Shown in pieces: positions 1-7,239 of a stretch of DNA of 12,733 bases. Within the stretch, counting starts at the first letter, position 1; the number at the start of each line of letters is the position of its first letter. A program made the translations under genes and the position numbers. The DNA comes from Schwartzia sp. (in: firmicutes) (GTDB lineage: Bacteria; Bacillota; Negativicutes; Selenomonadales; Selenomonadaceae). The stretch is taken from contig JAILNL010000025.1 of assembly GCA_024691625.1 (NCBI GenBank), positions 1-12,733 on the forward strand, written 5' to 3'. The notes under the pieces were generated by a model. The model was not told the DNA's origin, did not search any database, and saw only the letters and a list, made by a program, of their open reading frames with translations.

Positions 1-1
1 A

Positions 2-1423
2 GAGCTCATAGATTACGCTGTCAGCATGCATTATACGCATATAGAGCTTATGCCTCTCTGCGAGCACCCCTACGACGGTTCCTGGGGGTATCAGGCTACA
101 GGGTATTTTGCAGTTACCAGCCGTTACGGGACTCCTGATGATTTCAAATTTTTCGTTGACTGCGCCCATCAGAGGGGAATCGGCATCATAATGGACTGGG
201 TGCCGGGCCATTTCTGCAACAATGATGAGGGGCTGCGCCGTTTTGACGGACCAAATCTCTATGAATCGGATAACCCGCAGCGTGCTGAGAACAAGGGCTG
301 GGGAACGACGAATTTCGATTACGGGCGCACGGAGGTGCAGAGCTTCCTCATATCCAACGCTTTGTTCTGGTTCGAGGAATATCACATAGACGGACTCCGC
401 ATTGACGCTGTGGCGAATATGCTTTATCTGAATTACGGCCGCGAGGAAGGCGAATGGATTCCGAATAAGTTCGGAGGAACCGGAAATCTCGAGGCAATGG
501 AGTTCATCAAAAAGCTCAATATTGCAGTATTCAAGGAGCACCCTGGAGCGCTCATGCTGGCAGAGGAATCAACTGACTGGCCGCTTATATCCCACCCTGT
601 TGATCAGGGAGGAATGGGATTTAACTATAAGTGGAACATGGGCTGGATGAATGATGTGCTCGAGTATATGAAGCTGGACCCTGTATATCGCAAGTGGGAG
701 CAAAACAAGCTGACATTCTCGCTGATGTACGCTTTCTCGGAGAATTTCGTTCTTCCGCTTTCCCATGATGAGGTGGTACACGGGAAATGCTCGCTCATAA
801 GCAAGATGCCCGGCGATTACTGGCAGAAATTTGCGGGACTCCGCGGATTTTTCGGATACTGGCTGGCACACCCCGGTAAAAAGCTTCTGTTCATGGGCGG
901 CGAGTTCGGGCAGTTCATAGAGTGGAATTTTGACGACAGCCTGGACTGGCATCTGGTTGAGCAATACGATATGCATAAAAAGATGTCGGACTGCTCGGCG
1001 GCGCTGAACGAATTTTATGTCAGGGAGCCTGCTATGTGGCAGGTGGATTTCGACTGGAGCGGCTTCGAGTGGATTGACTGCAAGGACGTGGATCAGAGCG
1101 TCATTTCCTTCATCAGAAAAACGAGAGACGGCGCTGATTTTGTCATTGCAGTGTGCAATTTCACTCCGGAGGTGTGGCACGGTTACCGTATCGGAGCGCC
1201 GCGCGAGGGTTTTTACGAAGAGGTTTTCAACACGGACGAGGAACGCTGGGGCGGCTCGGGCGTGAGAAATACAGGCGAGCTTGAAACGGAGCCTGTGCCG
1301 TGGCAGGAGCGTGAGCAGTCGCTGGTGCTGACGCTGCCGCCACTGGCGACGGTATATCTGAAGCTTCGCAGGGAAAAAGAGGAACCGCGTGCTGATCTGA
1401 AAAAGAGCGCACGCCTGCAATAG
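2..1423 (+). CDS. glgB: 1,4-alpha-glucan branching enzyme GlgB, 5' end missing
   Basis: Cytoplasmic GH13 enzyme that cuts alpha-1,4 glucan chains and re-attaches them through alpha-1,6 bonds, creating glycogen branches. The frame is open from base 2, and the residues before the first in-frame ATG (position 26) already read like GlgB, so that ATG is internal and the gene begins left of the window. About 474 codons remain, covering most of the catalytic barrel and the C-terminal beta domain of a protein that is normally 630-730 residues. Visible family signatures are [10 protein letters not shown], the nucleophile Asp in GLRIDAV (codon 404-406), the acid/base Glu in MLAEEST (563-565) and the third catalytic Asp in [10 protein letters not shown] (767-769). 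All three catalytic residues are intact. The tail after the usual end of the family is a short charged extension (roughly the last 20 residues). glgA starts 12 bp downstream behind a strong AGGAGGGA ribosome binding site, indicating one operon. Confidence 0.96.
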   Translation, partial: ELIDYAVSMHYTHIELMPLCEHPYDGSWGYQATGYFAVTSRYGTPDDFKFFVDCAHQRGIGIIMDWVPGHFCNNDEGLRRFDGPNLYESDNPQRAENKGWGTTNFDYGRTEVQSFLISNALFWFEEYHIDGLRIDAVANMLYLNYGREEGEWIPNKFGGTGNLEAMEFIKKLNIAVFKEHPGALMLAEESTDWPLISHPVDQGGMGFNYKWNMGWMNDVLEYMKLDPVYRKWEQNKLTFSLMYAFSENFVLPLSHDEVVHGKCSLISKMPGDYWQKFAGLRGFFGYWLAHPGKKLLFMGGEFGQFIEWNFDDSLDWHLVEQYDMHKKMSDCSAALNEFYVREPAMWQVDFDWSGFEWIDCKDVDQSVISFIRKTRDGADFVIAVCNFTPEVWHGYRIGAPREGFYEEVFNTDEERWGGSGVRNTGELETEPVPWQEREQSLVLTLPPLATVYLKLRREKEEPRADLKKSARLQ

Positions 1424-1435
1424 GAGGGACCAGGA

Positions 1436-2881
1436 ATGAAGATCGGTTTTGTGGCATCAGAAGCGGTGCCTTTTGTAAAGACCGGCGGCCTTGCTGATGT
1501 GGCGGGGGCACTGCCTAAAGCGCTTGCTGCTTTGGGACACGATGTACGTGTGTTTATTCCGAAATACTATCAGATACCGCAGGAATACCGTGAAAGAATG
1601 GAGCACCTCTGGAGCGGGGAGATTCCCGTTGCATGGCGCAGAAAGTTTCTGGGCATCGACTGTCTCAAAGAGGACGGCGTGACATGGTATTTTATCGATA
1701 ACGAGGATTATTTCAGGAGAGACAGACTTTACGGGGAATTTGACGATGCGGAGCGTTTCTCGTTTTTTGCCCGCGGTGTGCTGACGGCAATGGGTGTGCT
1801 GGATTTCTTCCCGGATATCCTTCACTCCAACGACTGGCATGCGGCGCTTGTGCCTGTGCTGCTGAGACTCGAGCATATGGGCGACAGCCGTTATGAGTCC
1901 GTACGAAGTGTCTTCACAATCCATAATCTTAAATACCAGGGTGTGTTCGACAAGGGGATAATGCCTGATGTGCTCGGCCTTGACTGGGAGTATTTCAATA
2001 ATGGAGACCTTGAGTATTACGATGCCGTGAACTTTATGAAGGGCGGTATTGTTTACGCGGATATGGTTACCACCGTCAGCCGTACGTACGCGGAGGAAAT
2101 CCAGTACGAGTATTTTGGTGAAGGCCTGCATGAGCTTCTTCGGTCCCGTGCGGAAGCGGGCAAGCTCATGGGTATTGTTAACGGCATAGACAACGACAGC
2201 TTTGACCCGCAGACGGACCGCCGCCTTGTCTATCCGTATAATGCTCAGGAAATCCGTATGAAAATCGAAAACAAGGTAGCGCTGCAGCATCAGCTGGGAC
2301 TTCCGGAAAACCGGCGCGCACCGCTTATCGCCATGGTAACGCGTCTGGTGGAGGCCAAAGGACTCGACCTGGTCATGCGTATAATCGACGAGCTTCTGTC
2401 CCAGGAAAATATGCAGTTTGTACTGCTGGGCGTGGGAGATGCTGTATATGAGGCATGGTTCCGTGAGCTTGCATGGCGCCATCCGGATAAGGTATCTGTG
2501 AATCTTTCCTTTGCGTCTGAGCTGGCGCAGCGTATTTACGCGGCATCGGATATATTCCTCATGCCCTCCAAGTATGAGCCATGCGGTATCGGACAGCTTA
2601 TTGCCATGCGGTACGGGGCTGTTCCGATTGTGCGGGCTACCGGAGGGCTGAAGGATACGGTACAGACATATGATAAACTGACCTGTGAGGGCAACGGCTT
2701 TGTTTTCCCGAACTATAATGCTCATGAGCTGCTCTTTACGATAAAACGCGCTCTGAGCCTTTATAAGGACATGACGGCATGGAGCTTGCTGGCGCGTAAT
2801 GCTATGGCGGCTGATTATGGCTGGAAGCGGTCGGCTGAGGAATATGTGAGAGTTTATAAGGGGCTTTGCCATGAAGGTTGA
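1436..2881 (+). CDS. glgA: Glycogen synthase GlgA (ADP-glucose, GT5)
   Basis: Transfers glucose from ADP-glucose to the non-reducing end of alpha-1,4 glucan in the cytoplasm. It is 481 residues, the normal length for bacterial GlgA (E. coli about 477). The N-terminal GT5 domain opens with the nucleotide-sugar motif KTGGLADVAG (K15 to G18 are the key residues). HSNDWHAALVP lies at residues 131-141, and the GT-B C-terminal domain carries PSKYEPCGIGQL with the conserved Glu at residue 381, followed by RATGGLKDTV. The ATG at 1436 is preceded by AGGAGGGA (1422-1429), which overlaps the glgB stop codon, so this start is well supported. The last 11 bases overlap the next gene, suggesting translational coupling. 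Together with glgB it forms the biosynthetic arm of glycogen metabolism. An ADP-glucose pyrophosphorylase (glgC/glgD) would be expected nearby but is not in this window. Confidence 0.97.
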   Translation: MKIGFVASEAVPFVKTGGLADVAGALPKALAALGHDVRVFIPKYYQIPQEYRERMEHLWSGEIPVAWRRKFLGIDCLKEDGVTWYFIDNEDYFRRDRLYGEFDDAERFSFFARGVLTAMGVLDFFPDILHSNDWHAALVPVLLRLEHMGDSRYESVRSVFTIHNLKYQGVFDKGIMPDVLGLDWEYFNNGDLEYYDAVNFMKGGIVYADMVTTVSRTYAEEIQYEYFGEGLHELLRSRAEAGKLMGIVNGIDNDSFDPQTDRRLVYPYNAQEIRMKIENKVALQHQLGLPENRRAPLIAMVTRLVEAKGLDLVMRIIDELLSQENMQFVLLGVGDAVYEAWFRELAWRHPDKVSVNLSFASELAQRIYAASDIFLMPSKYEPCGIGQLIAMRYGAVPIVRATGGLKDTVQTYDKLTCEGNGFVFPNYNAHELLFTIKRALSLYKDMTAWSLLARNAMAADYGWKRSAEEYVRVYKGLCHEG

Positions 2882-5800
2882 GCATGATTCCAGAAACGCG
2901 GCGTTCCGCAATCCGCTGGGTGCGGTTGAAGCGGGGAGCCGTGTGCGTCTTGCTGTGCGCGTGGAAGGTGTCTCCAAGGCATCGGGAGAGCTGAGAATCT
3001 GGCGTGACGGCGCGGGAGAACAGCGCCTTGCGCTCAGAGAAGAAAAAGAGGGCGAAAGTATCTGGCTTTCGTCCTTTTTGTCAATGCCGGAGGAGGGCAC
3101 GCTGGTCTGGTACCGCTTCGAACTGGAGCTGGACGGACGGTGCTTTATCTGCGGGCAGGATAAAGATGAGCTTGGCGGTATGGGAGACTGGTCGGAGGAT
3201 GAGCTTCCTTCTTTTCAGATTACGGTATATGACAGGGGAGCTGATACGCCCGCATGGTTCAGAAAATCCGTGATGTATCAGATATTTCCCGACCGTTTTT
3301 TTAGGAAGGAGGGAGTCCCCGTTCCTTCAAAGCGCGGTGCGGTGCTTCACACAATGTGGAACGATACGCCGCAGTATTACCGCGACACGAACGGAGATAT
3401 TCTTGCCTACGATTTCTTCGGAGGGAATCTGGCAGGCATACGGGAAAAGCTGCTATATCTTAAAGATCTGGGCATAACAGTGCTTTATCTGAATCCTGTA
3501 TTTGAGGCTCAGAGCAGTCACCGTTATGACACAGGCGACTACATGAAAATTGACCCGATGCTGGGGACAAACGAGGATTTTGCCCTGCTCTGCAAGGACG
3601 CGAAGCGTATGGGAATACGGGTGATATTGGACGGAGTATTCAGCCATACGGGTGCTGACAGCAGATACTTTAATATGTTCGGGACGTACGAAGGACCGGG
3701 AGCATTCGAGTCCAAGAAATCTCCTTATTACGAATGGTATGATTTTCAGGATTATCCGAAAAAATACACGAGCTGGTGGGGCGTTGGAGTTCTGCCGGCG
3801 GTAAAAGAAACGACACCGTCGTATATGGATTTTATAATCCGCTCGGAGGACAGCGTGCTGCACCATTGGCACAATGCAGGGACAAGCGGCTGGCGCCTTG
3901 ATGTTCTGGATGAACTGCCGGAGGCATTTTCGCAGGCTTTTTACAAAGAACTCAAAAAGACTGACCCTGAGGCTGTTCTTATAGGAGAGGTGTGGGAGGA
4001 TGCTTCCCACAAGGTGAGCTACGGAAAGCTGCGGACATATCTCTGCGGCCACGAGGCAGACGGAGTTATGAACTATCCGCTGCGTGACGCGATAATTTCT
4101 TTTCTGTTGGGTGAAACCGATGGCGGACACGCGGCGAAGATTGTTACGAGCCTTGCGGAAAATTATCCGAAGCATAATTTTTATTCGCTTATGAACCTTC
4201 TGGGCAGCCACGACACACGGCGCCTTCTTTCTGTGCTGGGAGAAATGCCCGACCTTCACGAAAAGACACAGTATGAGCAGGGTACATACCAACTGCCGAA
4301 GGAAAAGCTGGTGCAGGGACAGAAGCGGGCACGTCTTGCAATGCTCTGGCAGATGACATTCCCGGGAGTGCCGTCCATATATTACGGAGATGAAATCGGT
4401 CTGCAGGGAGGAAAGGACCCTTTCAACCGCGGACCTTATGACTGGGAGAACGGGGACAGAGAGCTGCGTGAGTTTGCAGCGGAGGCTGTGAAGCTCCGCA
4501 GCAGAAATGCGGCGCTGCAGACGGGAGAATTCATTCAGCTTTCAAGCGTCGGAGATATATACGCTTTCGCACGCACTGTGCGTCATGGAGCAGATGTGTT
4601 TGGAGAGGCTGCAGATAACGGAGTCTTTGTTACCGTGCTGAACCGAAGCACGGAAATAGAGCATGAGATTTCAATATCTGTAGGGGATTTCGCGGCAGAT
4701 GACGTGGTCTTTGAGCCTGTTATGTGCGCGGGAAAAATCAAAGAAGATGAAATTCCCGTCAGGGGAGGAAAGCTTGGCATAACTCTTGCGCCTCTGAGCG
4801 GGGCCGTACTGCAGGCACGGCCTGATGAGAGAAAGTACAGGAGACTTGCGGGCGTGCTTATGCACCCTACATCATTCCCTTCGCCCCACGGCATAGGAGA
4901 TATCGGACCGCAGGCGCACCGTTTTATAGACTGGCTTGCGGCATCGGGGCAGAGTGTATGGCAGATGCTTCCCCTGGTTCCTTCGGGGGAGGGAGGCTCG
5001 CCTTATTCCTCCACGTCGGCATTTGCGGGGAATCCTCTTCTTATTTCGCCTGATGAGCTTATGGAGGAAGGACTTCTCATAAGAGAGGATTTCGTAAAAG
5101 TTTTTGACGAGGACGAGCCTGTAGATTTTGACGCTGTGACGGAATATAAAGAAGAGCTTCTGCACAGGGCGTGGACACGGTTCCGTAAGGGAATGCCTAC
5201 AGGCTATGCGGGCTTCTGCAAAAAGGAGGGCTGCTGGCTTGACGATTACGCCCTTTACATGGCGCTGCGCAGGGAAAAGGGCGTGCCATGGACTGAATGG
5301 GAGCCGTCTTTGGCAAAACGTGAGTCTGAAGCATTGAAGGCAGCGGCGGAAAGGCTGCAGGACGAATGTGAGTACATCCGCTTTACCCAGTATGTATTCG
5401 CCTGCCAGTGGCATCGGCTGCACTGCTATGCGAAAAAGAGAGGGATTCAGATAATCGGAGACGTTCCGCTTTTTGTTGCCCATGACAGCGCTGATGTTTG
5501 GGCGCATCAGGAACTGTTTGCCTTGGATGAAAGAGGAAATCCCGCAAAGGTGGCAGGCGTACCTCCGGATTATTTCAGTGAGGATGGTCAGCTTTGGGGT
5601 AATCCGCAGTATGATTGGAAGGCTATGGAAAAGGATGGCTTTTCCTGGTGGATTTCACGGCTTGGACATCTGGCGGCAATTGCAGATGCTCTGCGCATAG
5701 ACCATTTCAGAGGGCTTGCATCCTACTGGGAGATTGACGCTGACGCAAAAAGCGCGAAGGAAGGCCGGTGGGTTAAGGGACCGGGACATTCGTTCTTCGC

Positions 5801-6332
5801 TGCGGTGAAGGAAGCTCTGGGGGATATAAAGCTTATAGCTGAGGATTTGGGAGTACAGGCAGACGAGGTTGATGAGCTGCGCCGTGGAGAAGGACTGCCG
5901 GGGATGCAGGTGCTGGAGTTTGCTGTCACGGATAACGGAACGCCGCGCGCAGGAAGCACGGAAGAGGAAAACTGTGTGGTTTACACAGGAACGCACGATA
6001 ACAATACTGCAGCGGGTTGGTTCGCAAATGACCTGAATATGTGGAACCGCCCGAGGGTCTGTGAGTATCTTGGACTTCCGGCAGAATGTACGGCAGAGAA
6101 CGTGGCTGAGGCGCTTATCGAAGAGGCCTACATGTCCCGGGCACGTCTTGCTGTGATTCCTGTGCAGGATATTCTGGGGCTTGGGGAAGATGACCGTATG
6201 AACCGTCCCGGTATTGCGAAAGGAAACTGGAGGTGGCGAATGAAACCGGATGCGCTTACCCGTGAAAGAGCCGAAAGTCTTCGCAGATTGGCCGAAAAGG
6301 CAGGACGAAAGGGGAGAGCTCTGGGAAGATAG
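2871..6332 (+). CDS. Fusion of GH13 neopullulanase-like alpha-glucan hydrolase and GH77 4-alpha-glucanotransferase (MalQ)
   Basis: A single 1153-residue frame with two complete catalytic modules. Residues about 1-125 look like a beta-sandwich N-domain of the CBM34 type. Residues about 130-570 are a GH13 barrel: VMYQIFPDRF, GIRVILDGVFSHTG, nucleophile D344 in GWRLDVLDELP, acid/base E373 in LIGEVWED, and D448 in GSHDTRR. A beta domain follows to about residue 650. GH77 begins near residue 657 (RRLAGVLMHPTSFPSPHGIG) and runs about 497 residues, the size of a free MalQ. Its catalytic residues are D944 (LRIDHFRG), E991 (IAEDLG) and D1043 (TGTHDNNT). All six catalytic residues are present and the frame is unbroken. 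The family-based role is hydrolysis of alpha-glucan or maltodextrin by the first half and disproportionation of malto-oligosaccharides by the second. The ATG at 2871 lies inside the end of glgA with AAGGGG 7 bp upstream. Exact GH13 specificity (neopullulanase, cyclodextrinase or debranching type) cannot be settled from motifs alone. No signal peptide is seen, so it is probably cytoplasmic. Confidence 0.93.
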   Translation: MKVEHDSRNAAFRNPLGAVEAGSRVRLAVRVEGVSKASGELRIWRDGAGEQRLALREEKEGESIWLSSFLSMPEEGTLVWYRFELELDGRCFICGQDKDELGGMGDWSEDELPSFQITVYDRGADTPAWFRKSVMYQIFPDRFFRKEGVPVPSKRGAVLHTMWNDTPQYYRDTNGDILAYDFFGGNLAGIREKLLYLKDLGITVLYLNPVFEAQSSHRYDTGDYMKIDPMLGTNEDFALLCKDAKRMGIRVILDGVFSHTGADSRYFNMFGTYEGPGAFESKKSPYYEWYDFQDYPKKYTSWWGVGVLPAVKETTPSYMDFIIRSEDSVLHHWHNAGTSGWRLDVLDELPEAFSQAFYKELKKTDPEAVLIGEVWEDASHKVSYGKLRTYLCGHEADGVMNYPLRDAIISFLLGETDGGHAAKIVTSLAENYPKHNFYSLMNLLGSHDTRRLLSVLGEMPDLHEKTQYEQGTYQLPKEKLVQGQKRARLAMLWQMTFPGVPSIYYGDEIGLQGGKDPFNRGPYDWENGDRELREFAAEAVKLRSRNAALQTGEFIQLSSVGDIYAFARTVRHGADVFGEAADNGVFVTVLNRSTEIEHEISISVGDFAADDVVFEPVMCAGKIKEDEIPVRGGKLGITLAPLSGAVLQARPDERKYRRLAGVLMHPTSFPSPHGIGDIGPQAHRFIDWLAASGQSVWQMLPLVPSGEGGSPYSSTSAFAGNPLLISPDELMEEGLLIREDFVKVFDEDEPVDFDAVTEYKEELLHRAWTRFRKGMPTGYAGFCKKEGCWLDDYALYMALRREKGVPWTEWEPSLAKRESEALKAAAERLQDECEYIRFTQYVFACQWHRLHCYAKKRGIQIIGDVPLFVAHDSADVWAHQELFALDERGNPAKVAGVPPDYFSEDGQLWGNPQYDWKAMEKDGFSWWISRLGHLAAIADALRIDHFRGLASYWEIDADAKSAKEGRWVKGPGHSFFAAVKEALGDIKLIAEDLGVQADEVDELRRGEGLPGMQVLEFAVTDNGTPRAGSTEEENCVVYTGTHDNNTAAGWFANDLNMWNRPRVCEYLGLPAECTAENVAEALIEEAYMSRARLAVIPVQDILGLGEDDRMNRPGIAKGNWRWRMKPDALTRERAESLRRLAEKAGRKGRALGR

Positions 6333-6388
6333 GTTCGCTTTATTTTCGTTTTAGTTTATGTTATCCTATTAATTGTACTCTGTAACTC

Positions 6389-6453
6389 GGCAGAAGATGT
6401 CCCCTTATAGTTGGAGATTGGCAAATAATAGGCGGTGACATATGTCTCCTGCC
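6389..6453 (+). other. Potential structured segment upstream of the DUF2225 operon
   Basis: Two alternative pairings are visible. GGCAGAAGA (6389-6397) can pair with TCTCCTGCC (6445-6453), with one mismatch in nine. Alternatively GGCGGTGAC (6431-6439) can fold back on GTCTCCTGCC (6444-6453) around a 4-base AUAU loop, with one bulge and one mismatch. The core GACATATGTC (6437-6446) is a perfect 10-bp palindrome. The segment lies upstream of the predicted promoter, so it would be a DNA site or part of read-through or other upstream RNA rather than the main leader. I do not recognise a named riboswitch class. It has no U-tract, so it is not a convincing terminator for the glycogen operon; none is evident after 6332. 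Confidence 0.3.
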
Positions 6454-6475
6454 TCGTTGAAACGCTGACGGAGGA

Positions 6476-6496
6476 AGTTTTGCCTTTGGCAAAACT
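6476..6496. repeat. Perfect inverted repeat over the -35 box, candidate operator
   Basis: The left arm AGTTTTGCC (6476-6484) and the right arm GGCAAAACT (6488-6496) are exact reverse complements separated by TTT. The predicted -35 hexamer TTGGCA (6486-6491) lies within the loop and right arm. No T-run follows, so it does not look like an intrinsic terminator. Its position suggests a repressor site controlling the DUF2225-DUF4127 operon. The binding protein is unknown. Confidence 0.5.
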
Positions 6497-6515
6497 GGAA
6501 CGAAGGCGTTATAAT
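6486..6515 (+). promoter_or_regulatory. Sigma-70-type promoter for the DUF2225-DUF4127 operon
   Basis: TTGGCA (5 of 6 to consensus) at 6486-6491 and a perfect TATAAT at 6510-6515, spaced by 18 bp. Transcription would begin near 6522, giving a leader of about 25 bases ending in AAGGAG (6533-6538), 8 bp before the ATG at 6547. Confidence 0.75.
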
Positions 6516-6546
6516 TCGATATGCAGTTTTTGAAGGAGTTGAAATT

Positions 6547-7239
6547 ATGGCAACAGGTAACACGTATGTTGTGGAAAAGGTCTGCCCCATCTGCGGGGAG
6601 AAGACACGTGTTATAAAGGTACGCTCCCGTCTTATCGCGGAGAAGAGTGATCCGGATTTCTGCACGTATTATCAGGATTTTAATCCGTATTACTATACGG
6701 TTTGGGTTTGTGAGCACTGCGGTTTTGCTGCAGATGAGAAAACCTTTACCGGCGTAATTCCGGCACTGCACAAGAGCAAGATTAAGGATTTTCTTGCAAA
6801 CCGCAAGGTGGGCTTTAAATTTGAAGAAACCCGAGGCCTGCCGGAAGCAGTAGCTTCCTATAAGCTTGCGATTTTCTATTCGGAGCTGATTGATGAGTCT
6901 CTGGCTCATATCGCAGGTCTCTATCTCAAGCTGGCTTGGCTGTACCGTACCTCGGGCAAGCCTGAGGAAGGAATTGATTTCCTCCGCAAGGCCGGTGAGC
7001 TCTATGACCGTTCCGTCATGACTGAGCGCTATCCTATCGGGCAGATGTCGGATTACATGGCAATCTACCTTACGGGTGCGATTTACTACATAAGCGGAGA
7101 TATCGAACAGGCGACGCAGTACCTCAGCCGTCTTATGAGCGACCAGACACTCCGCGAAACAGAACCTAAGCTTTTCGAACGTGCAAGAAATCTTTGGCAG
7201 GATATTCGTGAAGCAAAGAAAACCGGTGAGGATGAATGA
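6547..7239 (+). CDS. DUF2225 family protein with zinc ribbon and TPR-like helices
   Basis: A 230-residue predicted cytoplasmic protein of unknown function, recognised as DUF2225-type by its architecture. An N-terminal metal-binding knuckle has two CxxC pairs, C13-P-I-C16 and C55-E-H-C58 (CEHCGFAADEKTF). A mostly helical C-terminal part resembles tetratricopeptide repeats: about residues 122-155 (LYLKLAWLYRTSGKPEEGID) and about 169-200 (AIYLTGAIYYISGDIEQATQ). Such domains usually mediate protein contacts; no catalytic motif is visible. The start at 6547 is supported by AAGGAG 8 bp upstream and a strong promoter. Its stop overlaps the start of the DUF4127 gene by ATGA, so the two are translationally coupled and probably act in the same process. 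There is no signal peptide, unlike its partner. Confidence 0.85.
   Translation: MATGNTYVVEKVCPICGEKTRVIKVRSRLIAEKSDPDFCTYYQDFNPYYYTVWVCEHCGFAADEKTFTGVIPALHKSKIKDFLANRKVGFKFEETRGLPEAVASYKLAIFYSELIDESLAHIAGLYLKLAWLYRTSGKPEEGIDFLRKAGELYDRSVMTERYPIGQMSDYMAIYLTGAIYYISGDIEQATQYLSRLMSDQTLRETEPKLFERARNLWQDIREAKKTGEDE

Noticed and set aside
26..28. ATG at 26 as the start of glgB
   Set aside because: The upstream in-frame codons from base 2 continue GlgB-like sequence and there is no ribosome binding site. More than a third of the usual protein would be missing, so the gene is cut by the window edge rather than truncated.
1457..3100. Long antisense open frame opposite glgA and the start of the fusion gene
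   Set aside because: It lies entirely opposite genes with clear family motifs, its translation shows no recognisable domain, and no ribosome binding site is associated with it. Other antisense frames opposite glgB, DUF4127 and serA were rejected for the same reason.
4860..6332. Separate internal translation start giving a free MalQ
   Set aside because: An in-frame ATG exists at 4860, but the nearest AGGAG-like sequence is about 17 bp away and the conserved GH77 start lies upstream of it.
6389..6453. Known riboswitch or intrinsic terminator after the glycogen operon
   Set aside because: No hallmark conserved core of a riboswitch class could be matched by eye, and there is no U-tract. It is kept only as an unrecognised potential structure.
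6457..6471. Catabolite-responsive element (cre) near TTGAAACGCTGACG
   Set aside because: The spacing between the AA and CG of the cre consensus is one base short, and the second half does not mirror the first.
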